A DNA stretch of 64,000 bases from Rhodospirillales bacterium (GTDB lineage: Bacteria; Pseudomonadota; Alphaproteobacteria; Rhodospirillales; Shumkoniaceae), in assembly GCA_018432935.1 (NCBI GenBank), contig JAHDSF010000043.1, forward strand, positions 1 to 64,000, given 5' to 3'. The first letter of the stretch is position 1. The number at the start of each line of letters is the position of its first letter. Made by a program: the position numbers and the translations under genes. The notes beneath the pieces are model-generated. The model searched no databases. It saw only the letters and a list, made by a program, of their open reading frames with translations, and was not told where the DNA came from. Of this stretch, positions 48,812-62,497 are shown in pieces.

Positions 48812-50041
48812 TCACTCCGCCAGCTCAAGCAGCAGCCGCAGCAGCACGTTAGCCCCATTGGCGAGGTCCTCCGGGGCCGTGTATTCCCTGACGTTATGGC
48901 TGATGCCGCCGGCGCTGGGGACGAAGATCATGCAGGCGGGACAGACGGCCGCCATGATGCCGGCATCGTGGCCGGCGCCGCTGGGCAGGCGCCTGACCAT
49001 GAGCCCCTCGTCGCGGGCGATCGCCTCCACCCGCGCCACCAGGCGGGGATCGAACGCGACCGGGGCGAAGCGAGCCAGGCAGCGCCTTTCGACGGTCACG
49101 CCCTCCGCCGCCGCCCGCTCCTCGGCGAGAGCGAACAGCCGGTGTTCGGCCTGCTGCAGGATGGCCTCGTCGGTGTTGCGCAGATCCACGGTCATCACGA
49201 CCCGCTCGGCGACCACGTTGACGAGGTTGGGATGAAGCGTCATCGCGCCCACCGTAGCCACCTGGTTGCCGTCGATCTCGCGGGCCAGCGCGCGGGCGAA
49301 CACGGCGATTTCGGCCGCCACCAGCCCGGCGTCATGGCGCATCCGCATCGGCGTGGTGCCGGCGTGGTTGGCCTGGCCGGCGAGCGTGAACTCGGTCCAC
49401 GAGATGCCCTGCACGCCCTCGACGGCGCCGACGGCGAAGCCCTCGGCTTCCAGCACCGGGCCCTGCTCGACGTGCAGCTCGACATAGGCGTGGACCTCCG
49501 GCCTGCCGGCCGGCGCCGGGCCTGCGCAGGCGGTGCGGGCAAGCGCCTCGCCCACCGTCTCGCCGTCGATGCCCTTGGTGCTGAGCACCTCGGCCAGCGG
49601 GAGCGCGCCGGTGAAGACGAGGCTGCCCATCATGTCGGGCTGGAAGCGCGCGCCCTCCTCGTTGGTGAAGAAGGCGACCGCCAGCGGCCTCCTTGTGGCG
49701 ATGCCCGCCTCGTTCAAGGCGGCGACCACTTCCAGGCCGGCCAGCACGCCCAGGTTGCCGTCGTAAGCGCCGCCGGTCGCCACGGTGTCGATGTGGCTGC
49801 CGGCCATCACCGGCGGGCCGTCCTCCGACCCTTTGCGGAGACCCACCGTGTTGCCGACGGCGTCGACGGTGACCGCCAGCCCCAGCTCCTTCATCCAGCC
49901 GACCACGAGCTCACGCCCGCGCCGGTCCTCGTCGCTGAGCGCCAGCCGGCAGTTGCCGCCGCCCGGCAGCGCGCCGATGCGGCCGAGCTCCGCCAGCCGC
50001 CACGACAGCCGCTCGCCGTTGATCCTCAAATTGTTGCGCAT
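48812..50041 (-). CDS. M20-family Zn hydrolase (HyuC/AllC/AmaB-type carbamoylase)
   Basis: 409 residues. Zinc-ligand motifs GSHIDTVATGGAYDGNLGVL and FFTNEEGARF, a further H in YVELHVEQGPVLE, the dimer-domain stretch AGQANHAGTTPMRMRHDAGL, and a C-terminal GGISHNVREYT. This group hydrolyses N-carbamyl amino acids, beta-ureidopropionate or allantoate, releasing ammonia and CO2. It is the natural next step after dihydropyrimidinase (hydA at 42085). It is the only gene of the 38-56 kb island on the minus strand, lying between two repeat regions. Confidence 0.88.
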   Translation of the reverse strand: MRNNLRINGERLSWRLAELGRIGALPGGGNCRLALSDEDRRGRELVVGWMKELGLAVTVDAVGNTVGLRKGSEDGPPVMAGSHIDTVATGGAYDGNLGVLAGLEVVAALNEAGIATRRPLAVAFFTNEEGARFQPDMMGSLVFTGALPLAEVLSTKGIDGETVGEALARTACAGPAPAGRPEVHAYVELHVEQGPVLEAEGFAVGAVEGVQGISWTEFTLAGQANHAGTTPMRMRHDAGLVAAEIAVFARALAREIDGNQVATVGAMTLHPNLVNVVAERVVMTVDLRNTDEAILQQAEHRLFALAEERAAAEGVTVERRCLARFAPVAFDPRLVARVEAIARDEGLMVRRLPSGAGHDAGIMAAVCPACMIFVPSAGGISHNVREYTAPEDLANGANVLLRLLLELAE

Positions 50042-50140
50042 GTCCCCACGTCCGAAGCGATGAAGGGCCTTGTTCTATCCCCGTCCTGCGACAGACCCAA
50101 GCCCGCGATGAACCTGCTAGACTGGCAGCGCAGATACGGT

Positions 50141-50625
50141 GCAAGAAAACGAGCAACACGGATGGACACGGATATCCACGGATGAACACGGATGAGAGCT
50201 GACCTCGACCCGCAGCTGGACACGTTGACCGACGCCATCATCGGCGCCGCCTTTGCGGTCTCGAACGCGCTAGGACATGGGTTTCTTGAAGGCGTCTACA
50301 AGAATGCCCTTCTCGAGGAGCTTGGGCTTCGCGGCCTTCAGGCCGCGAAGGAAAGCCCCTTTCCCGTCTTCTACAAGGGCCGGCAGGTCGGTCTCTACGT
50401 CGCGGACATCGTCGTCAATGGCCAAGTCATTGTCGAATTGAAGGCAATCGAGGCTCTGGGGCAGGCACATGCCGCGCAGGTCCTTAATTACCTGAAGGCC
50501 AGCAGGATCCCAGTGGGCCTGTTGCTGAACTTCGGAAGACCGCGGCTGGAACTGAAGCGCATCATTCTCTGATCCGTGTTCATCCGTGGATATCCGTGTT
50601 CATCCGTGTTGCTGATTTTCTTTGC
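50141..50625. mobile_element. GxxExxY element: gene flanked by 53/54-bp inverted repeats
   Basis: The left arm (50141-50193, starting GCAAGAAAACGAGCAACACG) and right arm (50572-50625, reverse complement starting GCAAAGAAAATCAGCAACAC) differ by one indel and three substitutions over 54 bases. Each arm holds four 10-base units of the form CACGGATRNA. The only gene inside is a GxxExxY protein, whose start codon is inside the left arm and whose stop touches the right arm. It sits between the M20 hydrolase gene and xdhD, ending 12 bases before the xdhD ATG. Confidence 0.75.
50192..50572 (+). CDS. GxxExxY protein (PD-(D/E)XK nuclease-like)
   Basis: 126 residues. The name-giving motif is G30-x-x-E33-x-x-Y36 in LGHGFLEGVYKNALLEEL. 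A PD-(D/E)XK-type core follows: D72 in VADIVVNGQ and E82-x-K84 in VIVELKAIEAL. The C-terminal helix AAQVLNYLKASRIPVGLLLN is typical. Known of the family: a nuclease-like fold, no established function. The gene fills the space between two long inverted repeats, with its ATG in one of them, so it likely belongs to the repeat unit and may act on it. Confidence 0.88.
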   Translation: MRADLDPQLDTLTDAIIGAAFAVSNALGHGFLEGVYKNALLEELGLRGLQAAKESPFPVFYKGRQVGLYVADIVVNGQVIVELKAIEALGQAHAAQVLNYLKASRIPVGLLLNFGRPRLELKRIIL

Positions 50626-50637
50626 TTGGCAGGGAGC

Positions 50638-53270
<2,633 letters not shown>

Positions 53271-53280
<10 letters not shown>

Positions 53281-54314
53281 GCGAAGCGCCGGGCGCGGTC
53301 TGCGCCCATACCCACCTGTACAGCGGCCTCGCCCGGTTCGGCATGCCGGCCCCGGCGCGCGAGCCCGAGAACTTCGTGCAGATCCTGGAGCGGGTGTGGT
53401 GGCGCCTCGACCGCGCCCTTGACGCGGAATCGTTGCGGGCATCGGCTTTCGACTATGTCGCGCAGGCCCTGCTGGCGGGCACCACGACGGTGGTCGACCA
53501 TCATGAGTCTCCCAGTGTGATTGAGGGCTCGCTCACCGTACTGGCCGAGGTCTGCGAGAGTCTCGGCATCCGGGCGCTCCTGTGTTATGGCGCGACGGAA
53601 CGCAACGGGGGGCCGGACGAGGCCCGCCGCGGCCTGGAAGAGTGCCGCCGCGTGCCTCCCTCGCCGCTGGTGCGCGGACTGGTCGGGCTTCATGCCGGAT
53701 TCACCGTGTCGGACCAGACGATTCGGGACGCCGGCGAGCTGGCCCGCGAACTCGGCACCGTTCTTCACGTCCACGTGGCCGAGGATCGCGCCGACGTCGA
53801 GGACGCCCGCAGGCGAGGCTACGAAGGCCCTCTGGAGCGGCTGATCGCCCTCGGCGCCTTGCCGCCCGGCTCGATCCTGGCGCATGGCGTCCACCTCACC
53901 CCCGACCAGGTGCGGCTTGCCGAGGCCCGGGGCTGCTGGCTGGTGCAGAATCCGCGCTCCAACGAAGGCAACCGCGTCGGCTACGCCGCGAACCTCCGCC
54001 ACAGCCGCCGCGTTGCGCTGGGGACCGACGGCTGGAACGCCGACATGGCCGAGGAAGAGGCTGCCCTGTTCCGCGTCGCCGGGGAGGACGCAGGTGCCGC
54101 GGAACGCCTCGCCGCCGGACGGACGCTGGTTGCCGAGCGCTTCGGGGAGGTCGAGGACCGGGTGGTGCGCGAAGACGGCCGGGTGCGGCGCGTGATCGTC
54201 GGCGGCCGCACCGTGGTCGACGAGGGACGCCTGCTGACCGGCGACGTCGAGGCGATCACCGCCCATGCCCGCGAGCAGGCGGCGCGACTGTGGCGACGGA
54301 TGGCCGAGCTGTGA
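53271..54314 (+). CDS. ssnA: SsnA-like amidohydrolase/deaminase, compact form
   Basis: 347 residues. The sequence follows E. coli SsnA closely from its zinc site on: [10 protein letters not shown] (H13, H15), [26 protein letters not shown] (H168), LAHGVHL (H205), [14 protein letters not shown], and LGTDG (D253), with a C-terminal [10 protein letters not shown]. Metal ligands are intact, so a ring deaminase or amidohydrolase role is likely. Odd: it begins at the H-x-H strand, lacking the roughly 60-residue N-terminal beta domain and part of the C-terminal one (SsnA has about 440 residues). The ATG lies inside the end of xdhD, and no upstream extension fits. Confidence 0.82.
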
Positions 54315-55408
54315 GCAAGCGGAAAGCCCCCCCTCACCCCGACGCTCTCCCCCATGAAGGGGGGCGAGGGGCAAGGGGACAAGAACCTGCCGCAGCTTCC
54401 GACGAGGCCGTCCTGGACCGGGCGGAACGCTGGCTCGCAGAGGGGCGCGGGGTGGCACTTGCGACAGTGGTCGCCACCTGGGGCTCGGCGCCGCGGCCGG
54501 TCGGCAGCCATCTGGCGATCAACGATGAAGGGGCGTTCGGCGGCTCAGTCTCGGGCGGCTGCATCGAAGCGGCGGTGATTGCGGCCGGCGTCGAGATCAT
54601 CGCCGACGGCAGGCCGCGCACCCTCGCATTCGGCGTCGCCGACGAGACGGCGTGGTCGGTGGGCCTTCCGTGCGGCGGAAAGGTGCGGGTATTCGTCGAA
54701 CCCGTGGGTTCATGGCTGGCGGACCTGCAGGCGCTGCGGCGGGAGAGACGCGCCGCGGCAAGGCTGATCGACATCTCCTCGGGCGCCCACGCGCTGGTGA
54801 CCGCCGAATCCGTCGTCGGAGACCTAGCCGTGGAAGGGCCCGTCCTCGCCGAGGCGCGGAGCTTGCTGGTCGGAGACGAAAGCCGTCCCCTCTCCTCGCA
54901 GCCGGATGCGGGGTTTTTCCTCCGCTCCTATGGGCCGCCGTGGGAACTTGTGATCGTCGGCGCCGTCCACATCGCCCAGGCGCTGGCGCCGATCGCGGCA
55001 GCGGCCGGCTTCGCGGTGACCGTGATCGATCCCCGTTCGGCCTTCGCCGCCGTGGACCGCTTCCCCGGGGTCCGGGTCGTCGCCGGCTGGCCCGACCGGG
55101 TACTGGCGCAATCGCCGCCCGGCGCGCACACGGCGCTGGTGACGCTGACCCACGACGCCAAGGTGGACGATCCGGCGCTGACGGCGGGGCTGCGATCCCA
55201 GGCCTTCTACCTCGGCGCCCTGGGCAGCCGCCGCAACCACGAGCGCCGACTGGAGCGGCTGGCGGCTGCAGGTTTCGGCCCCGCGGACCTGGGGCGCATC
55301 GCCGGCCCGGCCGGCCTCGACATCGGCGCCCGCACCCCGGCCGAGATCGCCATCGCCATCGCCGCCGAGATCGTCGCCGCCCGGCGCACCCGGAGAAACC
55401 CGGGATGA
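54311..55408 (+). CDS. XdhC/CoxI-family molybdenum-enzyme maturation protein (second copy)
   Basis: 365 residues from GTG 54311, which overlaps the ssnA stop (GTGA). N-terminal XdhC_CoxI domain ([37 protein letters not shown]) and C-terminal Rossmann domain ([38 protein letters not shown]). It should sulfurate and insert the cofactor of the XdhD-like enzyme, leaving the 30605 XdhC for xdhAB. Odd: the first 30 or so residues are encoded by a CCCCTC-type palindromic repeat, and no other start codon lies between that and the conserved domain. Confidence 0.87.
   Translation: MSKRKAPPHPDALPHEGGRGARGQEPAAASDEAVLDRAERWLAEGRGVALATVVATWGSAPRPVGSHLAINDEGAFGGSVSGGCIEAAVIAAGVEIIADGRPRTLAFGVADETAWSVGLPCGGKVRVFVEPVGSWLADLQALRRERRAAARLIDISSGAHALVTAESVVGDLAVEGPVLAEARSLLVGDESRPLSSQPDAGFFLRSYGPPWELVIVGAVHIAQALAPIAAAAGFAVTVIDPRSAFAAVDRFPGVRVVAGWPDRVLAQSPPGAHTALVTLTHDAKVDDPALTAGLRSQAFYLGALGSRRNHERRLERLAAAGFGPADLGRIAGPAGLDIGARTPAEIAIAIAAEIVAARRTRRNPG
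54327..54380. repeat. CCCCTC-type repeat inside the second xdhC
   Basis: CCCCCCCTCACCCC is followed by a hairpin, CTCTCCCCC (54345-54353) against GGGGGGCGAG, and a further AGGGG run. Same family as 44909-45006 and 48671-48805. It is translated as the proline/glycine-rich N-terminus of the protein. Confidence 0.6.
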
Positions 55409-56004
55409 GAATCGGGGCCGTCGTGCTTGCAGCCGGGCTGTCGACCCGCATGGGCCGCAACAAGCTGCTGATCGAGATCGGCGGACGGCCGTTGATTGCC
55501 CACGCGGCCATGGCGGCGCTGGGGGCCGGCCTCGAGCCGGTCGTCGTGGTCACCGGCCACGAGGCGGATGGCATCCGGCGGGCCCTGAAAGGCATGGCCG
55601 TGAGCTTCGCCCACAACCCCCGGCACGGCGAAGGGCTGGCCGGTTCGCTCGTCACCGGCCTCGGCGCGCTGCCTGGCGACGTCGACGGCGTCGTCGTCTG
55701 CCTGGGCGACATGCCCGGGGTGACCGCCCTCCACATCGGCCGACTCGTCGCCGCGTTCGCCCCGGCGGATGGCGGCGCCATCTGCGTTCCCGTGTTCGCC
55801 GGGCGGCGCGGGAACCCGGTGCTGTTCGCCCGCGCGTTCTTTCCGGAGATGATGAACCTGACGGGCGATGTCGGAGCCCGCGCCGTGATCGCGCGGCATG
55901 CCGACCGCACCCGCGCCGTCGCCATGGACGACGACGGGGTGCTGGCCGACGTCGACACGGCGGAGAGCCTCGCCGCCTTCGAGCCGATCGCCGTCCTGAG
56001 ATGA
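55405..56004 (+). CDS. mocA: MocA-like molybdenum cofactor cytidylyltransferase
   Basis: 199 residues of the MobA-like NTP transferase fold: AVVLAAGLSTRMGRNKLLIE (nucleotide-binding loop with the R-x-G-x-x-K pattern), VVVCLGDMPGVTALHIG (metal-binding D in GDMP) and RRGNPVLFARAFFPEMMNLT, then GDVGAR. It converts the molybdenum cofactor to its cytidine dinucleotide form needed by bacterial xanthine-dehydrogenase-type enzymes. Coupled to the second xdhC by ATGA. E. coli mocA (ygfJ) also lies in the ygfK-ssnA-xdhD cluster. Confidence 0.9.
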   Translation: MRIGAVVLAAGLSTRMGRNKLLIEIGGRPLIAHAAMAALGAGLEPVVVVTGHEADGIRRALKGMAVSFAHNPRHGEGLAGSLVTGLGALPGDVDGVVVCLGDMPGVTALHIGRLVAAFAPADGGAICVPVFAGRRGNPVLFARAFFPEMMNLTGDVGARAVIARHADRTRAVAMDDDGVLADVDTAESLAAFEPIAVLR

Positions 56005-56068
56005 CAACGAACCGATTGCGCGCCGGGCGTGCTTTTCGTAGCCTTGCAGGGAATCTTTTGCGCATACG

Positions 56069-57721
<1,653 letters not shown>

Positions 57722-58484
57722 GGGCCTGACGCAACGCCTCGCCGCGCCCGTCGGCGGTCGGGCGGAAACAGACGTGGAGCGTCTTTTCCTCGAGCAGATG
57801 CTCGTCCATCCGCAGCGCCGCCCGCAGGTCCGGCGTGGCGACGGTCAGGAAGTCGAAGACGAGGGCATCGATCACCGCCGCGTCGAGCCGTCCCCTGGCC
57901 AGGCGGCGGAGATTGAGGAGATCGCGGTCCACCGGCACCGTCGACAACTCGCCCGCTGCGGCCATGGCATCGAACCCGGCCGAGTTGACATAGCCGGCGA
58001 CAACGCCGATGCGCAGCCCCTTCAGGTCCTCCAGCGTGGTCCACGCGATGGGATCGGAGCGTCGCTCCGCGAAGCCGAGCGGGGAAACGCCGATCGCATC
58101 CGAGACCAGGCACCCGCGCCGGAGCGTACCGTCGTAGACGGGAAACACCCCGTCGTGGCCCTGGCTGCCATCGAGGCCGAGCGCGTAGGCGCGGCGCCAT
58201 GGCAGGAAGTCGATCTGCAGCCCGTACCCCGTGGCAGCGAGGGCCGCCCGCACGACACGGCTCGACAGGCCCTGGTCGGGGAGATCGCGGCCCGTGTAAG
58301 GGGCCCATTCCAGCGAGGTCAGCCGGACCGTCGTGCCGTCCGCCCCCTGCGCCCCCGCCGACCAGGCGAGGGCGAGCGAGACGACGATAACCCGGGCGGA
58401 AACCATGACCCGCTCCGTGTCGCAAACCGGCTCAGGACTATGATCCTGAGCGCGCCGGGCGGGCGGGGTCAAGACATACTTCCG

Positions 58485-59819
58485 TCAGTGGTCGGGGAAC
58501 AGCACCTCCACCGCTTCCCGAAGCAATCCCGTCTCCTCGACCAGGTCGAGCACCGTATAGCGGCGGCGGATCAGGCGGGCGCGCAGGATGCTGTCGCGCA
58601 ACCGCGCCGGGCCGATCCCCAACACCTCCGGATCGGCAACGCCGCCTGCGGCCTCGATCAGGGTCGCCATCCGGCGCGCCGGCAGCAGTTGTGCCTGCAG
58701 GCGGTCGCGCAGCTGCAGCCATCCCCCGCGCAGCCGGTCGAGGCGACCGCGGCACGCGGCTTCGGAATCGTGCTTGGCGAGGGTCTCGGCGAGCGCACGG
58801 TCGCGCACCGTGCCGGGCGGGAAGGCGTCGGCCACGGCAGCTTCCCGCTGCTTGCGGGTCGGCCGGGCATCGACCAGGGCGTCGACGTCGAGTTTGTCGA
58901 GGTCGCAGTCCAGCAGCCATTCGTAGAGCGCCAGCACCGCGAGCGAGCCGATGCCGACGCAGATGCCGTGGGAGACCGGTTCCCCGGCAACCGCGAGGTT
59001 CTCCATCTCCCACAGATGCCCGATCTGGTGCTCGGCCCCCGAAGCCGGTCGCGAGCTGCCGTAGGCGAGCATGGCGAAGCCGCCCGCCAGCAGTCCGGCG
59101 ATCAGGCCGCCGAACGCATCCGGATCGCCCTGCGCGATCGCTTCGGGACGGCCGATCCATGCGCGCAGATCCCCCTGCATGATCCGCCATGCCATCGGAT
59201 CGATCGCCTCCACCCCGAGGGCATCCGCAAGGATCCAGTCGGCCCCGGCGGGAACCTTGGCCGCGAGGTCGCAGAAGCCCCACGACGACATCCGCGCCGG
59301 CGCCGCCGCCAGCACGTCGAGGTCGGCCATCACCGCCCGCGGCCCGCGGCAGGGGACGGTTTGCTTGAAACCGTCCTGAAGCAGCGGCGCGCCACCCGCG
59401 GCATAGCCGTCCATCGAGGCGGCGGTCGGGACGCTGGCATAAGGACGTCCGCTGATGGCCGCCGCGTACTTGGTGAGGTCGTTCAGCACGCCGGAACCGA
59501 CCACCACCGGCAGCGCGCTGCCGCCGCCGATGCGATCGGCGATACGACGCCCGATTGCGATGTCCGGCTTCAGGCGCGGCGTACCCGGCAGGATCATCGT
59601 CTCGACCTGAAGCGACGCCGCCTCGCAGCCCGCGCGCAGGCGGGCGCCGGCCGCGGCGTACGTGTTGTCGTCGGCGATCAGCAGGATCGAAACGGCGCCG
59701 AGGCGGTCGCCGAATACCGCCGGCGCATCGCCGAGAACCCCGCGATCGATCACCAGCTCGTCGAGATAGCCGCGCGCCAGTATCCATTCCCGCAGATCAA
59801 GCGGCGGCGCTCCCGTCAT
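58485..59819 (-). CDS. sn-Glycerol-1-phosphate dehydrogenase-like protein (AraM/EgsA family)
   Basis: 444 residues. NAD-binding VVVGSGVLNDLTKYAAAISG and VPTAASMDGYAAGGAPLL; metal ligands D in GFCDLAAK and histidines in SGAEHQIGHLWEM and EPVSHGICVGIG. These define the glycerol-1-phosphate dehydrogenase branch of the iron-alcohol-dehydrogenase fold. Known members interconvert dihydroxyacetone phosphate and glycerol-1-phosphate. It is longer than B. subtilis AraM (about 390) through a C-terminal helical region. Its ATG overlaps the stop of the transporter ATPase (ATGA), so it acts on the compound that transporter imports, perhaps a polyol or its phosphate. Confidence 0.85.
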   Translation of the reverse strand: MTGAPPLDLREWILARGYLDELVIDRGVLGDAPAVFGDRLGAVSILLIADDNTYAAAGARLRAGCEAASLQVETMILPGTPRLKPDIAIGRRIADRIGGGSALPVVVGSGVLNDLTKYAAAISGRPYASVPTAASMDGYAAGGAPLLQDGFKQTVPCRGPRAVMADLDVLAAAPARMSSWGFCDLAAKVPAGADWILADALGVEAIDPMAWRIMQGDLRAWIGRPEAIAQGDPDAFGGLIAGLLAGGFAMLAYGSSRPASGAEHQIGHLWEMENLAVAGEPVSHGICVGIGSLAVLALYEWLLDCDLDKLDVDALVDARPTRKQREAAVADAFPPGTVRDRALAETLAKHDSEAACRGRLDRLRGGWLQLRDRLQAQLLPARRMATLIEAAGGVADPEVLGIGPARLRDSILRARLIRRRYTVLDLVEETGLLREAVEVLFPDH

Positions 59820-60949
59820 GAAGTCCTCGTTGTCGCTTCCGGAGGATGCGCCTCCCGCGATCCTGCCGCCAAGGACTCGATGCGCAACCCGTCGCGGAAC
59901 AGGTGGCAATGGGCAGGATCGGCGTGGAGGTCGATCCGCTCGCCGATGCTTACCTCGCCGTCCCCCGGCACCCGCAGCACCAGGCGGTCGCCCAGGGCGG
60001 TGACGGCGTGGACGTAGGTTTCGTTGCCGAGCCTCTCGGTAACGGCGACCTGGGCGGGCAGCGAGAAGCCGTCGCCCTTGCCGATGATCAAATGTTCCGG
60101 CCGTATTCCAAAAGTTAGGGCCTCGTGACCGACCGCCGCCTGCGGCGGCAGCGGCAGCGCGAATCTCGCCTGGTCGCCGTAGTGCAGGGCCAGCGATCCG
60201 CCGGCGCTCTCGGGGGCTACGGTCAGGAAGTTCATCCGCGGCGAGCCGATGAAGCCGGCGACGAACTGGGTGCCCGGCCGATGGTATAGCTCAAGCGGGG
60301 CGCCCACCTGCTCGATCCGCCCTTCATTGATGACGACGATGCGGTCGGCCATCGTCATCGCCTCGACCTGGTCATGGGTGACGTAGATCATGGTCGTCCT
60401 GAGCGAGCGGTGCAGGCTTTCCAGCTCCACCCGCATCTGGATGCGCAGTGCGGCGTCCAGGTTCGACAACGGCTCGTCGAACAGGAATACGCGAGGCTCC
60501 TTGACGATGGCGCGCCCGATCGCCACCCGCTGCCGCTGGCCGCCGGAAAGCTGGCTCGGCCGCCGATCGAGATACGGCTCCAGCTTGAGGATCTCGGCCG
60601 CGCGGGCGATGCGCCGCTCCATCTCCGCCTTCGGGAAGCCGTTGATCTTCATGCCGAATGCCATGTTCTGGCGGACGTTCATATGCGGGTAGAGGGCGTA
60701 CGACTGGAACACCATGGCGACGTTGCGCGCCGCGGCCGGCTTGAACGAGACGTCGTCGTCGTCGATGAAGATCGAGCCTGCGGTCAACTCTTCGAGCCCG
60801 GCGATCAGCCGCAGCAGGGTCGACTTGCCGCATCCGGACGGGCCGACGAAGACGACGAACTCCCCCTCCTCCACCGTCAGATCGACGCCGGACAGGACCT
60901 CCTGCGAGCCGAACCTCTTGGTCACCCCGGTCAGCGTAACCCTGGCCAC
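59816..60949 (-). CDS. Sugar/polyol ABC transporter ATPase (MsmK/UgpC type)
   Basis: 377 residues from GTG 60949, which has AGGAGGAA upstream; no ATG fits. Walker [10 protein letters not shown], signature [15 protein letters not shown], Walker [15 protein letters not shown]-loop YVTHDQ, C-terminal TOBE part. A close functional counterpart of the 22101 ATPase. Transcribed away from its binding protein and permeases (61091 onward), with a shared 141-base promoter gap, and coupled to the dehydrogenase gene at 58485. Confidence 0.92.
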   Translation of the reverse strand: MARVTLTGVTKRFGSQEVLSGVDLTVEEGEFVVFVGPSGCGKSTLLRLIAGLEELTAGSIFIDDDDVSFKPAAARNVAMVFQSYALYPHMNVRQNMAFGMKINGFPKAEMERRIARAAEILKLEPYLDRRPSQLSGGQRQRVAIGRAIVKEPRVFLFDEPLSNLDAALRIQMRVELESLHRSLRTTMIYVTHDQVEAMTMADRIVVINEGRIEQVGAPLELYHRPGTQFVAGFIGSPRMNFLTVAPESAGGSLALHYGDQARFALPLPPQAAVGHEALTFGIRPEHLIIGKGDGFSLPAQVAVTERLGNETYVHAVTALGDRLVLRVPGDGEVSIGERIDLHADPAHCHLFRDGLRIESLAAGSREAHPPEATTRTS

Positions 60950-61003
60950 GGCTTCCTCCTCGCACCTCTGCGATCGATTCTGCCACCATAGCAGGAAAAA
61001 TAA

Positions 61004-61027
61004 ATTTGTAAATCGTTCCGAACAAAT
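61004..61027. promoter_or_regulatory. Palindrome in the divergent ABC-operon promoter region
   Basis: ATTTGT (61004-61009) and ACAAAT (61022-61027) are perfect 6-bp arms around AAATCGTTCCGA, in an AT-rich patch between the divergent genes at 60949 and 61091. Likely the operator or core promoter for both. No regulator gene for it is in the window. Confidence 0.45.
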
Positions 61028-61090
61028 GTATCGTCCCATCCAATGCCGTCCCTCCGGGAACGGCGAAGTCATCATGGGAGGACTAGGCAC

Positions 61091-62431
61091 ATGGCTTATC
61101 GGAAAGAGCTAGGAGTCGCGTTTGCTGCGCTCGCAACGGCGCTGTTGGCCGGCGGCGGTGCCAGCGCCTGGACCCTCGAAGAGGCAGCGAAGCCTTATGC
61201 GGGAACCGAGATCAACGTCGTCTTCCTCGACCGCCCCGGCTACCGCGCCGCCATCAAGATGCTTCCGGACTTCGAGAAGAAGACCGGAATCAAGGTCAAG
61301 TACGATATCGTGCCTTACGAGAACTCGCGCGAACGCCAGGTTCTCGACTTCACCGCCAAGGGCGACCTGGACATCGCCCTGGTCGATCTGGTGTGGATGG
61401 GCGAGTTCGCCGAGTCCGGCTGGATCGTGCCGATGGACACCTTCCTCAAAGATCCCAAGCTGGCCGATCCGAACTTCGACAAGCCCGACCTCTTCCCGCT
61501 GTTGCTGGAAGCGTTCGGCAGCTGGAACGGAGTCGCCTATGGGGTGCCGTTCGACAACTATTCGGGCCTGCTCTTCTACAACCGCTGCATGCTCGACAAG
61601 GCCGGCTTCAAGGAGCCCCCGAAGACGTGGACCGAGCTCAAGGACGTCTTCGGGCCCAAGCTGACGAGCGGCGACCAGCAGGCGTTCGCCCTGCAGTCCC
61701 GGCGCGGCGAGACCCAATCGGCCGACAGCTTCATGCGCGTGCTGTGGCCGTTCGGCGGCTCGTTGTTGGACGACAAGTTCCGGTCCAACCTCATGTCCCA
61801 GGAGTCGCAGGCGGGCTTGCAGTTCCGCCAGGATCTGATGAAGTACATGCCGCAGGGCATCGTCGACTACGACCATGCCGAGGCGGTCAACGCGCTGGCC
61901 CAGGGCAAGGTGGCGATGATCACCGAGTGGTCGGCCTTCTACGGCACCCTGGTCGATCCCGCGTCGTCCAAGATCATCGACTGCCTGGAAGTGGCGCCCG
62001 AGCCCGCCGGTCCGGCCGGCCGCAAGCCCGCGCTGGGCGGCTTCTCGCTGGCCGTCACCTCGCAGGCCAGCGACAAGGAGAAGGCGGCGGCATGGCTGTT
62101 CATCCAGTGGGTGACCGCCAAGGAGAACGCCAAGACCTACGTCGAGAACGGCGGGGTCAGCGGCCGCCAGAGCGTCTACAAGGATCCGCAGATCGCGGCG
62201 AAGTACAAGTTCGTCAAGCCGATGGTGGAATCGTGGCAGGCGGGCGTGCCGCACTTCCGGCCACGGTTCCCGGAATGGCCCGAGATCTCCGAAGTCATCG
62301 GCGAATGGGGCACCAAGATCATGCTCGGCACTGCTTCCCTCCAGGAAGGCAGCAAGGAGATCGGGCAGCGCATGGAATCGGTGCTCGAACGGGCCGGCTA
62401 TTACAAGCCGGGTGCCAAGCTTCTCCAGTAG
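61091..62431 (+). CDS. ABC transporter substrate-binding protein (sugar type)
   Basis: 446 residues. ATG 61091 follows GGGAGGA; signal peptide [20 protein letters not shown]. The mature protein is a family 1 extracellular binding protein ([60 protein letters not shown]). It captures a sugar or polyol for the permeases that follow. A textbook hairpin plus T-run (62442-62478) lies right after it, so most transcripts probably end there. Confidence 0.92.
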   Translation: MAYRKELGVAFAALATALLAGGGASAWTLEEAAKPYAGTEINVVFLDRPGYRAAIKMLPDFEKKTGIKVKYDIVPYENSRERQVLDFTAKGDLDIALVDLVWMGEFAESGWIVPMDTFLKDPKLADPNFDKPDLFPLLLEAFGSWNGVAYGVPFDNYSGLLFYNRCMLDKAGFKEPPKTWTELKDVFGPKLTSGDQQAFALQSRRGETQSADSFMRVLWPFGGSLLDDKFRSNLMSQESQAGLQFRQDLMKYMPQGIVDYDHAEAVNALAQGKVAMITEWSAFYGTLVDPASSKIIDCLEVAPEPAGPAGRKPALGGFSLAVTSQASDKEKAAAWLFIQWVTAKENAKTYVENGGVSGRQSVYKDPQIAAKYKFVKPMVESWQAGVPHFRPRFPEWPEISEVIGEWGTKIMLGTASLQEGSKEIGQRMESVLERAGYYKPGAKLLQ

Positions 62432-62441
62432 GCAGACTAGC

Positions 62442-62478
62442 GGGAAGGGCCGACGCGCGCGGCCCTTCCCTCCTTTTT
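62442..62478 (+). terminator. Strong intercistronic hairpin with T-run
   Basis: GGGAAGGGCCG (62442-62452) pairs perfectly with CGGCCCTTCCC (62460-62470), a 7-base loop between, followed by TCCTTTTT (62471-62478). It stands between the binding-protein gene and the first permease gene (62498), as a partial terminator that would leave the permeases at lower level. Confidence 0.8.
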
Positions 62479-62497
62479 GGCTGACCAGGACACCGTC

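Noticed and set aside
50122-50632. TGGCAG on both sides of the GxxExxY element as target-site duplication
   Set aside because: The copies are not directly adjacent to the arm ends and six bases can match by chance.
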